A DNA stretch of 64,000 bases. Origin: Saprospiraceae bacterium. GTDB taxonomy: Bacteria > Bacteroidota > Bacteroidia > Chitinophagales > Saprospiraceae. The position numbers and the translations under genes were made by a program. Below the pieces are notes generated by a model that had not been told where the DNA came from, searched no databases, and saw nothing but the letters and a program-made list of their open reading frames with translations. Of this stretch, positions 55,574 through 64,000 are shown one piece after another. The DNA lies in assembly GCA_013214355.1 (NCBI GenBank), contig JABSSL010000004.1:186001-250000 (forward strand). Direction: 5' to 3'. Each line of letters starts with the position of its first letter. Within the stretch, counting starts at the first letter, position 1.

Positions 55574-57586
55574 TTAGTTGGAGATATCTTCCTTTGGATG
55601 GATCAATGCTTCGAAAGGTGGATAGCCCTTCAGGTTAGCTAAATCCAAATCAAATGAGAAATTGCCCCAGATGAATAAACGTCCTTGATCTCTTGCGGTT
55701 TGTAAGAGTTCAAATGCTTTTTCTTTTTCCCCTAAAACAGCATGGATGCGAGCCATTAGGTACGGCGTTGCTCCCCAAATAAAGGGGTTAGTGTGGGGCT
55801 TCTGCCGCCGTAATCCAATCTTTTCCATGATTTCCAATTGCTGCGAGGCTGCCCCCCTTTTCCCTTGATGAGCATAGGTACTGCCCAGCATGGCCTCAAG
55901 CCAGAGAATTTTCAAATAGTCCGAGGATGACTCAAATTCATTGGATGGAGCATCCCATTCTTTTGATCTCATTTTTAGCAGCATGGCTTCTGTTTTCGAC
56001 CAATCTCCTAGTACGAAATGAGCCATCACGGGAGAGCTAAAGTCCCAGAAATTTTGATAGATTATCCAAAGGTTAACATCTGTTGCCGCGGATGAATTTT
56101 TTAGCCAGGCTCGAAGAGGTGTTTCGAAAGGATTTAAATCAGCTTCTGGGTGGATAGTCGCGAAGGCATAAGCGGCCCAAAGGGCATACCGATCTCCCTG
56201 TTCAGCAAGTAGAAGCTTGGCTTCTTCTAGGCGATTGAGTCGCATTAGCGCAACCAGCAGATTTCTTACAGGCCAACCGTCAAAATCTTTCGCTCGGATC
56301 TTAGGCTTAATATTCGTTAGTAAGTCTACTGTTTTCTCAAATGCGCCAATCCTATTTAAAGCATGAGTATACTCCATGAAGCTAGCATTTTCTAACCGAC
56401 TTTCGTAGACCTCAGCAGCGTCAAAGAACTGTCCGTATCGAGCCGCTGCTGTCGCAGGACGATTCAGCGCATCACTAAGAATATAAGAGGATTCGTGCAT
56501 CATCAAGTAGTCCTTCTCATCGGCCTGGAAGTTTTCATCTAGGGCCACAAAAGCTTTTTCATAATCACCTATACTTATTGCTTCAGCAAAACGAAAAATA
56601 TTCTGTTCGTATCTCGTACACTGGTTCCAATGATTTTTGATATAGGCGGAATTGGCTTCGAATGCTGAATCTTTTTCTAACAAAGCCTGTGGATAAGCTA
56701 GGTGTACTTTCGCCAATAGGAAATCTGGATCGATTTCCAGAACCGATTGGAAGCAATCAATGTCAGTCCAGAAGCAATCCAGATAAGCCTGGTAGGCTTC
56801 CAATTTAGGCGGGTTTATCTTTGGTAGTAGTTGATCTTGTTTCAAGACCCAATATCCCAGCAAGTATTGCTTGAGTTCCTCGATTAGTAGCTCTTTGTTG
56901 TCCTTGTGATTTTTCAGGATGGGGAAATTTTTGATGTCTTCCCCGGATTCGGAAGAACTTAGGCGGGTATTAAAGATGATCGTATCTCCTTCCAGGTAAT
57001 AGGAGCCACCTACTATGTATTTGGCGCCTGTGACCTCCGCAAATGATACTTTTTCGTCGGGGTTGTTGGGTAAAATGCCAATCAGGTCTTTGTTCTTACG
57101 TACCATTTCTGGCGATACAGTTCGGACTTTGAGTTCTCGCAAACTAGAACTGATCCATTCTGAAGCAAGAAACCCTAGCGCTACCAGACTTTCATCACCC
57201 GTTTTATTTTCAAATACATTAACTGCTACCTTTTCGTCTCGGATTGATTCAGATAGTAGGTTCTCTTTAGCACTTGCTCCTGACCATCGCCAAATCAGTA
57301 GTGCTATTAAGCCAAGTCCCAAGGCCGCTGTTGGCAGTATCCAATAGCTCCGTTTCTTGCCTTGTTCCTCAGTTTGATGCCCCTGTAACCAACCGAAGAT
57401 AACAGCTAGTGGAAATCCAATAATTAACAAAGTGACAATCAGCTGTTGCGACCAGTTTGGGAAATTAAAGATGGGAAAAACTGCTGCCACGATTTGGATA
57501 ACGAGCCAACTGGTAACGGCGTAGATAGAGACTACTCTGAAGATGTTTCGGCGCTTCAATTCCTGGAAAAAGTTCTTTACTGCCAT
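55574..57586 (-). CDS. Membrane protein with TolB/FlgO-like domain and TPR repeats
   Basis: A 670-residue protein. The N-terminus FFQELKRRNIFRVVSIYAVTSWLVIQ is a signature of TPR proteins often linked to adenylate-cyclase or regulatory fusions. Three hydrophobic segments lie at about residues 17-42, 47-68 and 82-102. A domain at about 110-230 (KVAVNVFENKTGDESLVALGFLASEWISSSLRELKVRTVS) resembles the TolB-N/FlgO fold. TPR-like helices continue to the C-terminus (LEMEKIG..., RIHAVLGEKEKAFELLQTARDQG). Here there is no catalytic or DNA-binding domain at the N-terminus. It may be a scaffold; function unknown. Confidence 0.8.
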   Translation of the reverse strand: MAVKNFFQELKRRNIFRVVSIYAVTSWLVIQIVAAVFPIFNFPNWSQQLIVTLLIIGFPLAVIFGWLQGHQTEEQGKKRSYWILPTAALGLGLIALLIWRWSGASAKENLLSESIRDEKVAVNVFENKTGDESLVALGFLASEWISSSLRELKVRTVSPEMVRKNKDLIGILPNNPDEKVSFAEVTGAKYIVGGSYYLEGDTIIFNTRLSSSESGEDIKNFPILKNHKDNKELLIEELKQYLLGYWVLKQDQLLPKINPPKLEAYQAYLDCFWTDIDCFQSVLEIDPDFLLAKVHLAYPQALLEKDSAFEANSAYIKNHWNQCTRYEQNIFRFAEAISIGDYEKAFVALDENFQADEKDYLMMHESSYILSDALNRPATAAARYGQFFDAAEVYESRLENASFMEYTHALNRIGAFEKTVDLLTNIKPKIRAKDFDGWPVRNLLVALMRLNRLEEAKLLLAEQGDRYALWAAYAFATIHPEADLNPFETPLRAWLKNSSAATDVNLWIIYQNFWDFSSPVMAHFVLGDWSKTEAMLLKMRSKEWDAPSNEFESSSDYLKILWLEAMLGSTYAHQGKRGAASQQLEIMEKIGLRRQKPHTNPFIWGATPYLMARIHAVLGEKEKAFELLQTARDQGRLFIWGNFSFDLDLANLKGYPPFEALIHPKEDISN

Positions 57587-57771
57587 CAGGGTTTACCTTT
57601 TTCGATAAAGATAATCAACTCCGAGTAGGAACGTAGGCCGTAACACCGCATTGCTAGCAAAGGCTTCTGGGATTAAATTTAGGCTGACATTATATAAGCG
57701 CAGGGTGGAGACTAGGCTTTAGAAAGCCTTCCTTTACGGAGTTATGTCCTTGCACATTATCTTCACTCATT

Positions 57772-58926
57772 TCATTCTAAATAATAGGCTGATTCATCAA
57801 GGCCGAATTCTGTGAAGAGTTCTGCTCTAATGGCTTCGTTCATTGGATTCCTTAGATCTAGGTTCATTGTGTGAATCTTCTGATTCCAATAGGGCTTATT
57901 GCTATTTTGTTCGATGCAATCCAGCAGTGTTTGCTTGTCTATATCCAGATGCCAGCCTACCCCGCTTTTTGAATACGGATTATTAATTCGGTAGCCGGGT
58001 GAACCTGATGGAACTAGTTCATTGAATCCCGCTAAATGTCTGTTGTAGTGCTCGACTGGTTTTTGTTTATGGATTATGCCCCATTGCAATTGTACCTCTG
58101 TTGGAGCTCCGAAAACTCTGCCGTAGGAAATTGGGAAGTCAATTTCATTTTTGGGGATTTCAAAGTTTCCGATGATTGGATATTCTCCGTAAAAGATAAG
58201 GTTATCAAAAATATATTGACTCGGTGTTGTTTTGATGTCTTTAAGCCTGCCTACATCTGTTAGTAGGCCCTCAGTCTTGTCATGGAATAGCCTTATCAAT
58301 AATGCCTTTCCCATTATACTGTTCATGTCATGGTTTTTAGGAAGCTCTTTTCGGAGTTTATCAATATTTTCTATGACTTGCCCATATCCATAGTTGTTTC
58401 TATCCATTTTAAATGCGAAGACATCTCCACGCTTTGCTCTGATATTTTCCCGTTTTGACATTTTGAATGCTTCCAGTTGCTGTTGATTTTTTTCAGTGGT
58501 TTCGTTAATGTACTGTGCCAGCCATGTCTTGAAAGCTACGATTGTAGGAATTTGTATTGATTCCATTCTCGTCGAATAGAAGGTAGTTAGGGTGGTGTAG
58601 CTTGCAATAGTAACCTCATCTTTTTCGAAACGGAAAAAGACGCCTTTGGGGCTAAGTTTTTCGAAGGTTGAAGGAGTGAGTTTTTTTTCTTTTCCTCTGC
58701 TTGTTTTAGGGAGTAAGTATTTTCTTTCTCTGGTTAGATCATCATATTGATATTCTTGGTAAGAATTTTCTGTAGATATGATATGCCTTTTTATGGTTTC
58801 ATTTTCATAAACTAAAGTGCTATCGGGACGATACTGATCTCCTTTAAATTTGACGTATTCCCAATCAGGCTTGATGGGTTCAAGCCCCAGGTATTGTCTT
58901 TCGGTATTTGAAAGTAGGTACTTCAT
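57772..58926 (-). CDS. Imm26-like immunity-type protein with N-terminal extension
   Basis: A 384-residue cytoplasmic protein. The centre (about residues 160-300) starts with RAKRGDVFAFKMDRNNYGYGQVI, which resembles the Imm26 fold (GDIF-x-IP...YGYGRVL) used as an antitoxin of polymorphic toxins. The first 150 residues (LSNTERQYLGLEPIKPDWEYVKFKGDQY) form a separate domain I do not recognise, although I think similar fusions exist. No toxin gene is adjacent. Orphan immunity and a general protein-interaction role are both possible. Confidence 0.6.
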   Translation of the reverse strand: MKYLLSNTERQYLGLEPIKPDWEYVKFKGDQYRPDSTLVYENETIKRHIISTENSYQEYQYDDLTRERKYLLPKTSRGKEKKLTPSTFEKLSPKGVFFRFEKDEVTIASYTTLTTFYSTRMESIQIPTIVAFKTWLAQYINETTEKNQQQLEAFKMSKRENIRAKRGDVFAFKMDRNNYGYGQVIENIDKLRKELPKNHDMNSIMGKALLIRLFHDKTEGLLTDVGRLKDIKTTPSQYIFDNLIFYGEYPIIGNFEIPKNEIDFPISYGRVFGAPTEVQLQWGIIHKQKPVEHYNRHLAGFNELVPSGSPGYRINNPYSKSGVGWHLDIDKQTLLDCIEQNSNKPYWNQKIHTMNLDLRNPMNEAIRAELFTEFGLDESAYYLE

Positions 58927-58988
58927 CTTCTAGAGGAGCCGCAAATGCGAATAGGTTAAAGTTTAGTTTGAAGATAGTCTTTTGGGTA

Positions 58989-59038
58989 AGATATTCGAAC
59001 TTTCGCTAGGTCAGTGCTAGGGGAAACTTTGGATATCT
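58989..59038. repeat. Hairpin repeat family 2, copy 4
   Basis: AGATATTCGAACTTTC (58989-59004) pairs with GAAACTTTGGATATCT (59023-59038) over 16 positions with one mismatch and two G-U pairs. An inner CTAG/CTAG pair lies in the loop. It lies in the divergent gap 58927-59196, so it cannot be only a terminator. Nothing else was recognised in that gap. Confidence 0.75.
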
Positions 59039-59196
59039 GCCTTTTGAGGAAGGGATTGGTGCTAGGGTTGTCAAATTGTTTACTCTATTGGTGCTTGTTT
59101 CTATTTGTAATAGTAAACGCCTAAATTGCGGCTCCGCAATGCGCCAGTGTCATTGCTACTTGAGTTAATAGAGAAGAAACTGAATATCCTTAACTA

Positions 59197-60009
59197 ATGA
59201 AGTTTTTTAGTGAACTGCTGCAGTCTAGTCAATTTGTTGAAGGTGTAGGTCAAAAGTACGCGGTTGATGCGAGCTGGATGCAGGGGCGTGCCATCTATGG
59301 GGGCTTATCTACTGCGCTATGTTTGGATGGTGTTCTACAACAGATAGAGGGATTGCCACCACTTCGATCTGCGAATGTCAATTTCATCGGACCAGCTAGT
59401 GAGCAGGTTGAGGTGAAGTGTGCGGTATTACGTCGAGGTAAGTCTGTCGCTTTTGTTCGGGCTCAATTGCTGGGAGAACAAGGCCTGATTAATGAGTCGG
59501 TATTTAGTTTCGGGGCTGCGCGAGAGTCTCAGCTCAACGAGCTATTCCAGGAAACCAAGCCGGTGACCAAGCCTTCCTTAGCCGTTGATTTTATCCCCCA
59601 GCGTGGATCTGCCGGAGAGCGTCCGGTTGGGCTACCCGCATTTACCCAGCACTTTGAAGTGCGCTTGATTAAGGGTAGTCGGCCCTTTTCCGGGGCAGCG
59701 GAGACCTCCTTTGAACTTTGGGTTAAACATAAAGATGCTGCAGCTACTAGTATTTCTGCATTGGTGGCCTTGGCGGACATGCCTCCTCCAGCAGTGGTAC
59801 CTATTTTTAAGAAATTTGCTCCGATTAGCTCTATGAGCTGGATGTTTAACCTCCTCACTGATGACTTAGAAAATGATTCGGGTTGGTGGAGGCTCGGGAT
59901 GGAGGCAGAACACGCTAAACAAGGCTATTCTAGCCAAAACATGACGATTCACAATGATCGAGGAGAATTGGTGATGGTGGGAAGACAGAATGTGGCTATC
60001 TTTTATTAG
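59197..60009 (+). CDS. Acyl-CoA thioesterase-like double-hotdog protein
   Basis: A 270-residue protein. The first half (WMQGRAIYGGLSTALCLDGVLQQ ... SANVNFIGPASEQVEVKCAVLRRGKSVAFVRAQLL) and the second half (SFELWVKHKDAAATSISALVALADMPPPAV) each form a hotdog, as in TesB/4HBT_3 thioesterases. YGG-x-x-A and the RGKS-x-AFVRA segment are typical. It hydrolyses acyl-CoA thioesters in the cytoplasm; chain-length preference is unknown. Convergent with the tautomerase gene. Confidence 0.85.
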   Translation: MKFFSELLQSSQFVEGVGQKYAVDASWMQGRAIYGGLSTALCLDGVLQQIEGLPPLRSANVNFIGPASEQVEVKCAVLRRGKSVAFVRAQLLGEQGLINESVFSFGAARESQLNELFQETKPVTKPSLAVDFIPQRGSAGERPVGLPAFTQHFEVRLIKGSRPFSGAAETSFELWVKHKDAAATSISALVALADMPPPAVVPIFKKFAPISSMSWMFNLLTDDLENDSGWWRLGMEAEHAKQGYSSQNMTIHNDRGELVMVGRQNVAIFY

Positions 60010-60039
60010 AGACAGAGGCCTGCCACTTTGTCTGAGGAG

Positions 60040-60453
60040 TTATTCTGCGATAGCTCTTTCTCGCTCTGCCAAGGCTTCCGTGACATTTTTCATCCACTCT
60101 TCCTCTTCACCAGGTCCTGGCATTACGTAGCCTCCTTCCATCGCCCATTTGGCATCTATTTCTAGCAGGTTGATGTGAATCTTATCTACTCCCACTTCTA
60201 GAATCTCTGCGCATTTGCTGGTCAGGGTTTTGCACAGTTTTTCAATGGCTAGATCTGCTCTTCCTTTCCTCACATTGGCATGGATGTACAAACTTCTGTT
60301 GCCGGTAATGGGAATCCCATCGGAGAAGACGACATGGACGAATTGTTCTGGTGCAATCATGATGCTACAGTGCGCATCTGTGAATAAATTGACTAGTTTC
60401 TGCTTGTTAGAAGATGATATCTTTTTGGTAGAGGTAAGACTATATAACGGCAT
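60040..60453 (-). CDS. Tautomerase-superfamily protein, cis-CaaD-like
   Basis: A 137-residue protein of the tautomerase superfamily. After Met removal Pro2 becomes the N-terminal catalytic proline. TDAH (His28), the pair Arg62 and Arg65 in HANVRKGRAD, Tyr109 in GGYVMPGPG and Glu near 117-119 line up with the catalytic set of cis-3-chloroacrylic acid dehalogenase (Pro, His, Arg, Arg, Tyr, Glu). This shows the fold and a possible hydratase or tautomerase site; natural dehalogenation is not implied. It is the first of two similar small genes on this strand. Confidence 0.82.
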   Translation of the reverse strand: MPLYSLTSTKKISSSNKQKLVNLFTDAHCSIMIAPEQFVHVVFSDGIPITGNRSLYIHANVRKGRADLAIEKLCKTLTSKCAEILEVGVDKIHINLLEIDAKWAMEGGYVMPGPGEEEEWMKNVTEALAERERAIAE

Positions 60454-60643
60454 AGTGGATTTGATTAAAACTTTAGAAACTGTTTTGAAAGATGTCAGTA
60501 ATTTTCTTATACGTCTTTTCCCATTATTCTTCAGCTGTTTATCGGTGAATAGCCTTAGCTATTGACCTCAAAAAGAGCTTCGACTAATGAAAAAATACAT
60601 CATAATAATTCTCACCACATATTTCAAAGCAGTTTCTGAGAGA

Positions 60644-61096
60644 TTAATACTTAACGCGTAATCGGAGGTACCCTTCTGTGAATTTTGACAGGAGGGCTGT
60701 AGTCATCATTTTTAGCGTAATCCAAGGACGATAGAGCGGGTGAATTCTCTTCCGCTGCGCCTCGAAGAAGGCATTAACGAAGGAGGAATTAGCTACGGTG
60801 ATGACGGAATCCAAGGGGGAAATTTCAAAGTTGTCTAGTAGGAACCTTGATATCAAGCCCATGAGCTCTTCCCGTTTCGCTTGAGTAATATCGTTATCTA
60901 CTTCTACCATGATAACCGAAGCATTGGAAGGCTTCCGTTCGGAATAGGCATATCCCTTCGGCATAACCATCCAGAGCATATTCACTTTTTCATTACTATA
61001 GTGGCGTTGATAGATATTCTTGATACCAGCCTCCAATCGTTGGATATCCTCCTTAGAGAACATATGCTTTTGAACCAGGCATAATGCTTTTTTCAT
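60644..61096 (-). CDS. Second tautomerase-like small protein
   Basis: A 150-residue protein without a clear family name. The layout (an early helix FSKEDIQRLEAGIKNIYQRHYSNEKVNMLWMVMPKGYAYSERKPSNASVIMVEVDNDITQAKREELM) resembles the beta-alpha-beta unit of tautomerase/MIF proteins, but there is no N-terminal proline. The end (HPLYRPWITLKMMTT) is basic and aromatic. It lies divergent from the Crp/Fnr gene at 61341, and a candidate operator lies between them. Confidence 0.55.
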   Translation of the reverse strand: MKKALCLVQKHMFSKEDIQRLEAGIKNIYQRHYSNEKVNMLWMVMPKGYAYSERKPSNASVIMVEVDNDITQAKREELMGLISRFLLDNFEISPLDSVITVANSSFVNAFFEAQRKRIHPLYRPWITLKMMTTALLSKFTEGYLRLRVKY

Positions 61097-61248
61097 TTTG
61101 TGTTATTTGCTGTTAGATGGGGAGCTTTTGTGCTTAAGTCTTGCTCCTTGCAGGTGAGTTCTACTTCCTAAGATACGAATTAGGTATTAAGAGAGTAAAT
61201 ACTTTCTTAATTTTTCAAACAATGACAAGACATGATGACAGTGTTTTC

Positions 61249-61262
61249 TTAATCTACATTAA
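61249..61262. promoter_or_regulatory. Crp/Fnr candidate operator 1
   Basis: TTAATCTACATTAA, an imperfect TTAAT-N4-ATTAA dyad in the divergent gap between the 150-residue gene and the Crp/Fnr regulator. Its near-identical reverse complement lies before the porin gene at 61851. Confidence 0.6.
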
Positions 61263-61340
61263 TGCATTTGCCTTCGGTGCTTCCTACATTTAAGATGTAT
61301 TCGTGAATTGCTTTAGGAGTATAAGCACTATAGTCAACTA

Positions 61341-61832
61341 ATGGATAAACATAGAAAGGGCTTGAAACAAGTCAAGGTTAAAAAAGGAGAAATCTTGCAG
61401 ACAGCAGGAGATTTGAATACAAAAATATACGAAGTAAAATCTGGATTACTTCGTAGTTACACCATTGATACCAAGGGGAAGGAATATATAATTATGTTTG
61501 CCCCAGAGGATTGGATGATGGCAGATGTAGGCCTTCCCTACGAGCCTTGTCAATTGTTTATCAGTGCTATTGAAGATTCGGAAGTTGTCATTTATGAAAA
61601 GGACTCTTCCGTTGCGCTTTTTGAAAAGCAGAAATTAAGGAATTGTCTCGAGGAAATGCAAACTAGAATCATTATGCTGATGAGCAAGCCTGCTATACAA
61701 CGCTATGAGCATTTTGTGCAAACCTATCCCGAAATCGTAAGAAGAGTACCGCAAAAGATGATCGCTTCCTATTTGGGGATTACGCCCGAGGGCTTGAGTA
61801 AAGTTAAGAGTGAACGAAGAAGGCAGGTATAA
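61341..61832 (+). CDS. Crp/Fnr-type transcriptional regulator (short)
   Basis: A 163-residue regulator, shorter than the two others because the N-terminal beta strands are trimmed (MDKHRKGLKQVKVKKGEILQTAGD). The cyclic-nucleotide-binding-like domain is followed by a dimer helix and the short HTH MIASYLGITPEGLSKVKSERR. Matching candidate sites at 61249 and 61851 suggest it regulates itself or its divergent neighbour and the porin unit downstream. The effector is unknown. Confidence 0.85.
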   Translation: MDKHRKGLKQVKVKKGEILQTAGDLNTKIYEVKSGLLRSYTIDTKGKEYIIMFAPEDWMMADVGLPYEPCQLFISAIEDSEVVIYEKDSSVALFEKQKLRNCLEEMQTRIIMLMSKPAIQRYEHFVQTYPEIVRRVPQKMIASYLGITPEGLSKVKSERRRQV

Positions 61833-61850
61833 ACCGTCTGATTTCATTTC

Positions 61851-61864
61851 TTAATGTAGGTTAA
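61851..61864. promoter_or_regulatory. Crp/Fnr candidate operator 2
   Basis: TTAATGTAGGTTAA, whose reverse complement TTAACCTACATTAA matches site 1 at 13 of 14 positions. It lies 54 nt before the porin ATG. Confidence 0.6.
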
Positions 61865-61917
61865 TGGCCACGATACTGTTATTCCCTAGCTTTGACATAT
61901 AACAAATTGCTATAAAA

Positions 61918-63324
61918 ATGTCTGCTAGTTATAGCTCGATCATAAGGGGTTCTATATTCCTATTACTTTCACTTCCTACACTAGCCCAGGGCCAAACCCA
62001 TTTTCTTGAACAGAGAGCTGAAGAAGACTATAGACACTTAAAGGACAGCACCAGCCTGACTTGGCAAGATGCCCTCAAGTATATTGCGCTAGATAGACAA
62101 AAGAGTGCCTACCTAAGTATTGGCGGTACGTTCCGGCCTAGGTATGAGCATTTTACGAATAATCGTTGGGTTAAGGATAACAATGAAACGTATTACTCAC
62201 AGCGCTTAGCCTTCCACGCGGATCTGCACATCGGCCCCAAGCTTCGGTTTTTCGGAGAACTCCAACATGGCTATAAGACGGATGGGGAAGGATTCTTACA
62301 GACAGACAATCTGGATATTCATCAAGCCTTCCTTGAAATCAGATCCTCTACGGATAACAATAACAATGATTTTACACTCCGGTTTGGTAGGCAAGAAATG
62401 AAGCTAGGGGTAGGCCGATTGGTGGATTTAAGGGTGGGCCCGAATGTGCGCAGGGCTTTTGACATGGCTAGAGCTGCCTTCAGCAATGAACAACTTCAAA
62501 TGGATGTATTCTACGGTAAGGAAGCAGAAATTAATTTGGATGCTTTTGATAACCATTTCACCTTGTTTACGGAAGGCGCTGAAACCCCAAGAATATGGGG
62601 TGTTTATAGCCAATTTCCAGTTCAAAATAATAATGAGGTCAATCATACCGTAGAGCTTTATTATTTAGGATTCCAATCCGATTTTTCGGCCTATAGCGAT
62701 GTGGTAGGCGAGGAAACACGCCATAGTATTGGTGCCAGAAGCTTCGGCTCTCTTAATCGGAAATTTATATACAATACCGAGTTTATCTACCAATTTGGTG
62801 ATTTGGCGGGGAGTACTGTCAGCGCTTTCAATTTTGAAACAGATTGGAAATACGTTATTAACTTTGAAAATTGGCGACCTACAGCTGGTTTAAAACTAGA
62901 CTGGTCATCAGGAGATAGTGAAGCTGGAGATAGCCGTCTGAATAGCTTTAATCCAATTTTCGTCAATCCTGCTACTTACAGTCTAGCGGCAGTCAATACA
63001 CCGGTTAATTTGCTAAGTTTTCACCCTTCCCTGCTTTTGTTTCCGACTAAGAAATGGCTCATCAATATAGAGTACGCTTTTTTCTATAGGACAAATAAAT
63101 CGGATGGGTTTTATTCTCCACCGCGCATTCAAAGTAGAAGAGCAGAAGGCATTTCAGATCGACACATTGGTGATGTGTTTGGTTTATTTCTGCAATATAC
63201 CCACGACCCCCATCTAGCCTTTGACATCAGAAGTTCCTATTTCCTCCCCGCTACCTACATCGAAGAGTCGGGAGCATCAGAACCCATTTTTCAATTTGCT
63301 CTGACGGGAACCCTAAGGTTTTGA
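61918..63324 (+). CDS. Alginate-export-family outer-membrane porin
   Basis: A 468-residue protein with signal peptide (IFLLLSLPTLAQGQ). The alginate_exp domain is recognisable: YLSIGGTFRPRYEHFTNNRW near the mature start, then RFFGELQHGY, DFTLRFGRQEMKLGVGRLVDLRVGPNVRRAFDMARA and GLKLDWSSGDS. AlgE-like 18-strand barrels transport anionic or neutral small compounds. Despite the name, alginate is not implied. A lipoprotein gene follows after 26 nt. Confidence 0.9.
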   Translation: MSASYSSIIRGSIFLLLSLPTLAQGQTHFLEQRAEEDYRHLKDSTSLTWQDALKYIALDRQKSAYLSIGGTFRPRYEHFTNNRWVKDNNETYYSQRLAFHADLHIGPKLRFFGELQHGYKTDGEGFLQTDNLDIHQAFLEIRSSTDNNNNDFTLRFGRQEMKLGVGRLVDLRVGPNVRRAFDMARAAFSNEQLQMDVFYGKEAEINLDAFDNHFTLFTEGAETPRIWGVYSQFPVQNNNEVNHTVELYYLGFQSDFSAYSDVVGEETRHSIGARSFGSLNRKFIYNTEFIYQFGDLAGSTVSAFNFETDWKYVINFENWRPTAGLKLDWSSGDSEAGDSRLNSFNPIFVNPATYSLAAVNTPVNLLSFHPSLLLFPTKKWLINIEYAFFYRTNKSDGFYSPPRIQSRRAEGISDRHIGDVFGLFLQYTHDPHLAFDIRSSYFLPATYIEESGASEPIFQFALTGTLRF

Positions 63325-63350
63325 GTTTTTGAACCTAAAATATATCATAC

Positions 63351-64000
63351 ATGAAATCAGGCTTGTTTTTTTCAATAGCGATTGTACTTGCCTCGTCTTT
63401 GATAGTGGCTTGTAATCAATCCACCGGTGAAGTTTCAGTTGCCCAAGCAGCTGTATCCACTGCAGTTACTAGTATGGAAAAATATGAATTAAATGGCGCT
63501 AATACTTTAGCCTTTGGACCTGATCATATCCTTTTTGTAGGGGATAGCAAAGCAGCCAAGATACATGCCGTAAAAACGGAAGCGACGGAACTTAAAGAAC
63601 CCGTTCCCTTCAATCTAGAAGGTGTTGATATCAAGTTAGCAGAAAAATTGGGCATCCAGCCCAGAGATGTGATTGTGAATGACATGAAGATTCACGCGGT
63701 GAGCCAGGAGGCCTATATGGCTATCCGATTAGGACATCAACCGGATGCCAAGTCTGTGATTGCTATCGTTCATCCCGCTATGCCAGAGATCCGATTATTA
63801 GAGGTCAATTCATCGAACAGCACCAGTATTTCGATTAAAAATCCTGCTTCTCCTGATTTGCTATTTTGGAAAGAAACACCTGCTAGCGCCTTGACCATTA
63901 CGGATATAGATTACCATGATGGATTTGTTTACGTGGCAGGCTTGACCAATAGCGAGTTTGCTTCAACTTTGAGAAAAATCCAATATCCCTTTACCGATGA
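63351..64000 (+). CDS. Lipoprotein, propeller-like, C-terminus beyond window
   Basis: 216 codons are visible. The signal and lipobox FFSIAIVLASSLIVAC place it in the envelope. Strand-turn repeats such as NTLAFGPDHILFVGDSKAAKIHAV and YHDGFVYVAGLTNSEF suggest a beta-propeller. I do not recognise a family. It is directly downstream of the porin and probably in the same operon, so it may act on or sense the transported compound. Confidence 0.75.
   Translation, partial: MKSGLFFSIAIVLASSLIVACNQSTGEVSVAQAAVSTAVTSMEKYELNGANTLAFGPDHILFVGDSKAAKIHAVKTEATELKEPVPFNLEGVDIKLAEKLGIQPRDVIVNDMKIHAVSQEAYMAIRLGHQPDAKSVIAIVHPAMPEIRLLEVNSSNSTSISIKNPASPDLLFWKETPASALTITDIDYHDGFVYVAGLTNSEFASTLRKIQYPFTD

Noticed and set aside
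1-64000. CRISPR array, prophage or restriction-modification system
   Set aside because: No regularly spaced direct repeats, phage structural genes, integrase, methylase or Cas-like proteins were seen anywhere in the window.

Overview
This window looks like chromosome of a Bacteroidota bacterium, probably from the Saprospiria/Lewinella side of the phylum. This is inferred from gene content and signals, not from a marker-gene comparison. The signs are a SusC/SusD pair beside a hybrid two-component regulator, type IX secretion (T9SS) components and a T9SS type B cargo protein, M56/BlaI and PadR/FtsX modules, the bamD-rpoZ-coaBC-porD gene order, many secreted lipoproteins, and promoters matching TTG-N17-23-TAnnTTTG (upstream of blaI, bamD, a secreted-protein pair and a DJ-1-like gene).

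Layout. 1-2.7 kb: a divergent regulatory region between blaI-M56 peptidase (left) and a Crp/Fnr-type regulator (right), with three operator-like dyads. 2.9-9.7 kb: small metabolic and regulatory genes: a serine hydrolase, an alpha/beta hydrolase, a TetR-controlled set (tetR, a 47-codon gene, an SDR dehydrogenase) marked by three identical 14-bp palindromes, a second Crp/Fnr regulator, a strictosidine-synthase-like propeller protein and a FlaR-like P-loop protein. 9.8-13.2 kb: clpB with an unusual charged tail, and a small helical protein. 13.3-26.9 kb: a polysaccharide-utilisation-like locus (hybrid two-component system, SusC, SusD, two sulfatases) with no glycoside hydrolase inside the window. 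27.2-33.6 kb: a 2134-residue T9SS type B protein. 33.8-35.7 kb: TraB/GumN and DUF3137 proteins on the minus strand. 36-39.5 kb: bamD-rpoZ-coaBC-porD. 39.8-43.2 kb: a tandem pair of paralogous secreted proteins of unknown function. 43.3-46.3 kb: purN and a PorE-like TPR/PD40/SPOR protein. 46.4-49.4 kb: padR plus an FtsX-type permease. 49.6-51.9 kb: DUF1203, a degenerate tRNA, a broken pentapeptide-repeat gene, and DJ-1-like and BamE-like lipoproteins. 52-59 kb, mostly minus strand: a FadL-like barrel, an SDR, a secreted EEP hydrolase, a TolB-like/TPR membrane protein and an Imm26-like protein. 59-64 kb: a thioesterase, two tautomerase-like proteins, a third Crp/Fnr regulator, an alginate-export-type porin and a lipoprotein cut by the window end.

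The most unusual content is non-coding. One family of long intergenic hairpins (three copies: 2709-2872, 4947-5025, 23257-23422) shares a TAGC-N3/4-GCTA centre and conserved inner blocks. Its outer arms differ between copies but stay self-complementary within each copy. A second family has four copies with arms like AGATATCCGAAGTTT (25349-25397, 49468-49518, 55449-55490, 58989-59038), and its arm changes are largely G-U tolerant. Both families point to selection on a folded nucleic acid.

Several regulons can be read directly: TetR (ACAGACTTGTCTGT x3), BlaI (ACTAAT-TG-ATTAGT x2 plus a variant), PadR (TTTACTT-N5-AAGTAAA x2) and a Crp/Fnr candidate site (TTAAyCTACATTAA, one before the regulator and one before the porin). 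All family assignments come from recognising motifs by eye; no database search was run.
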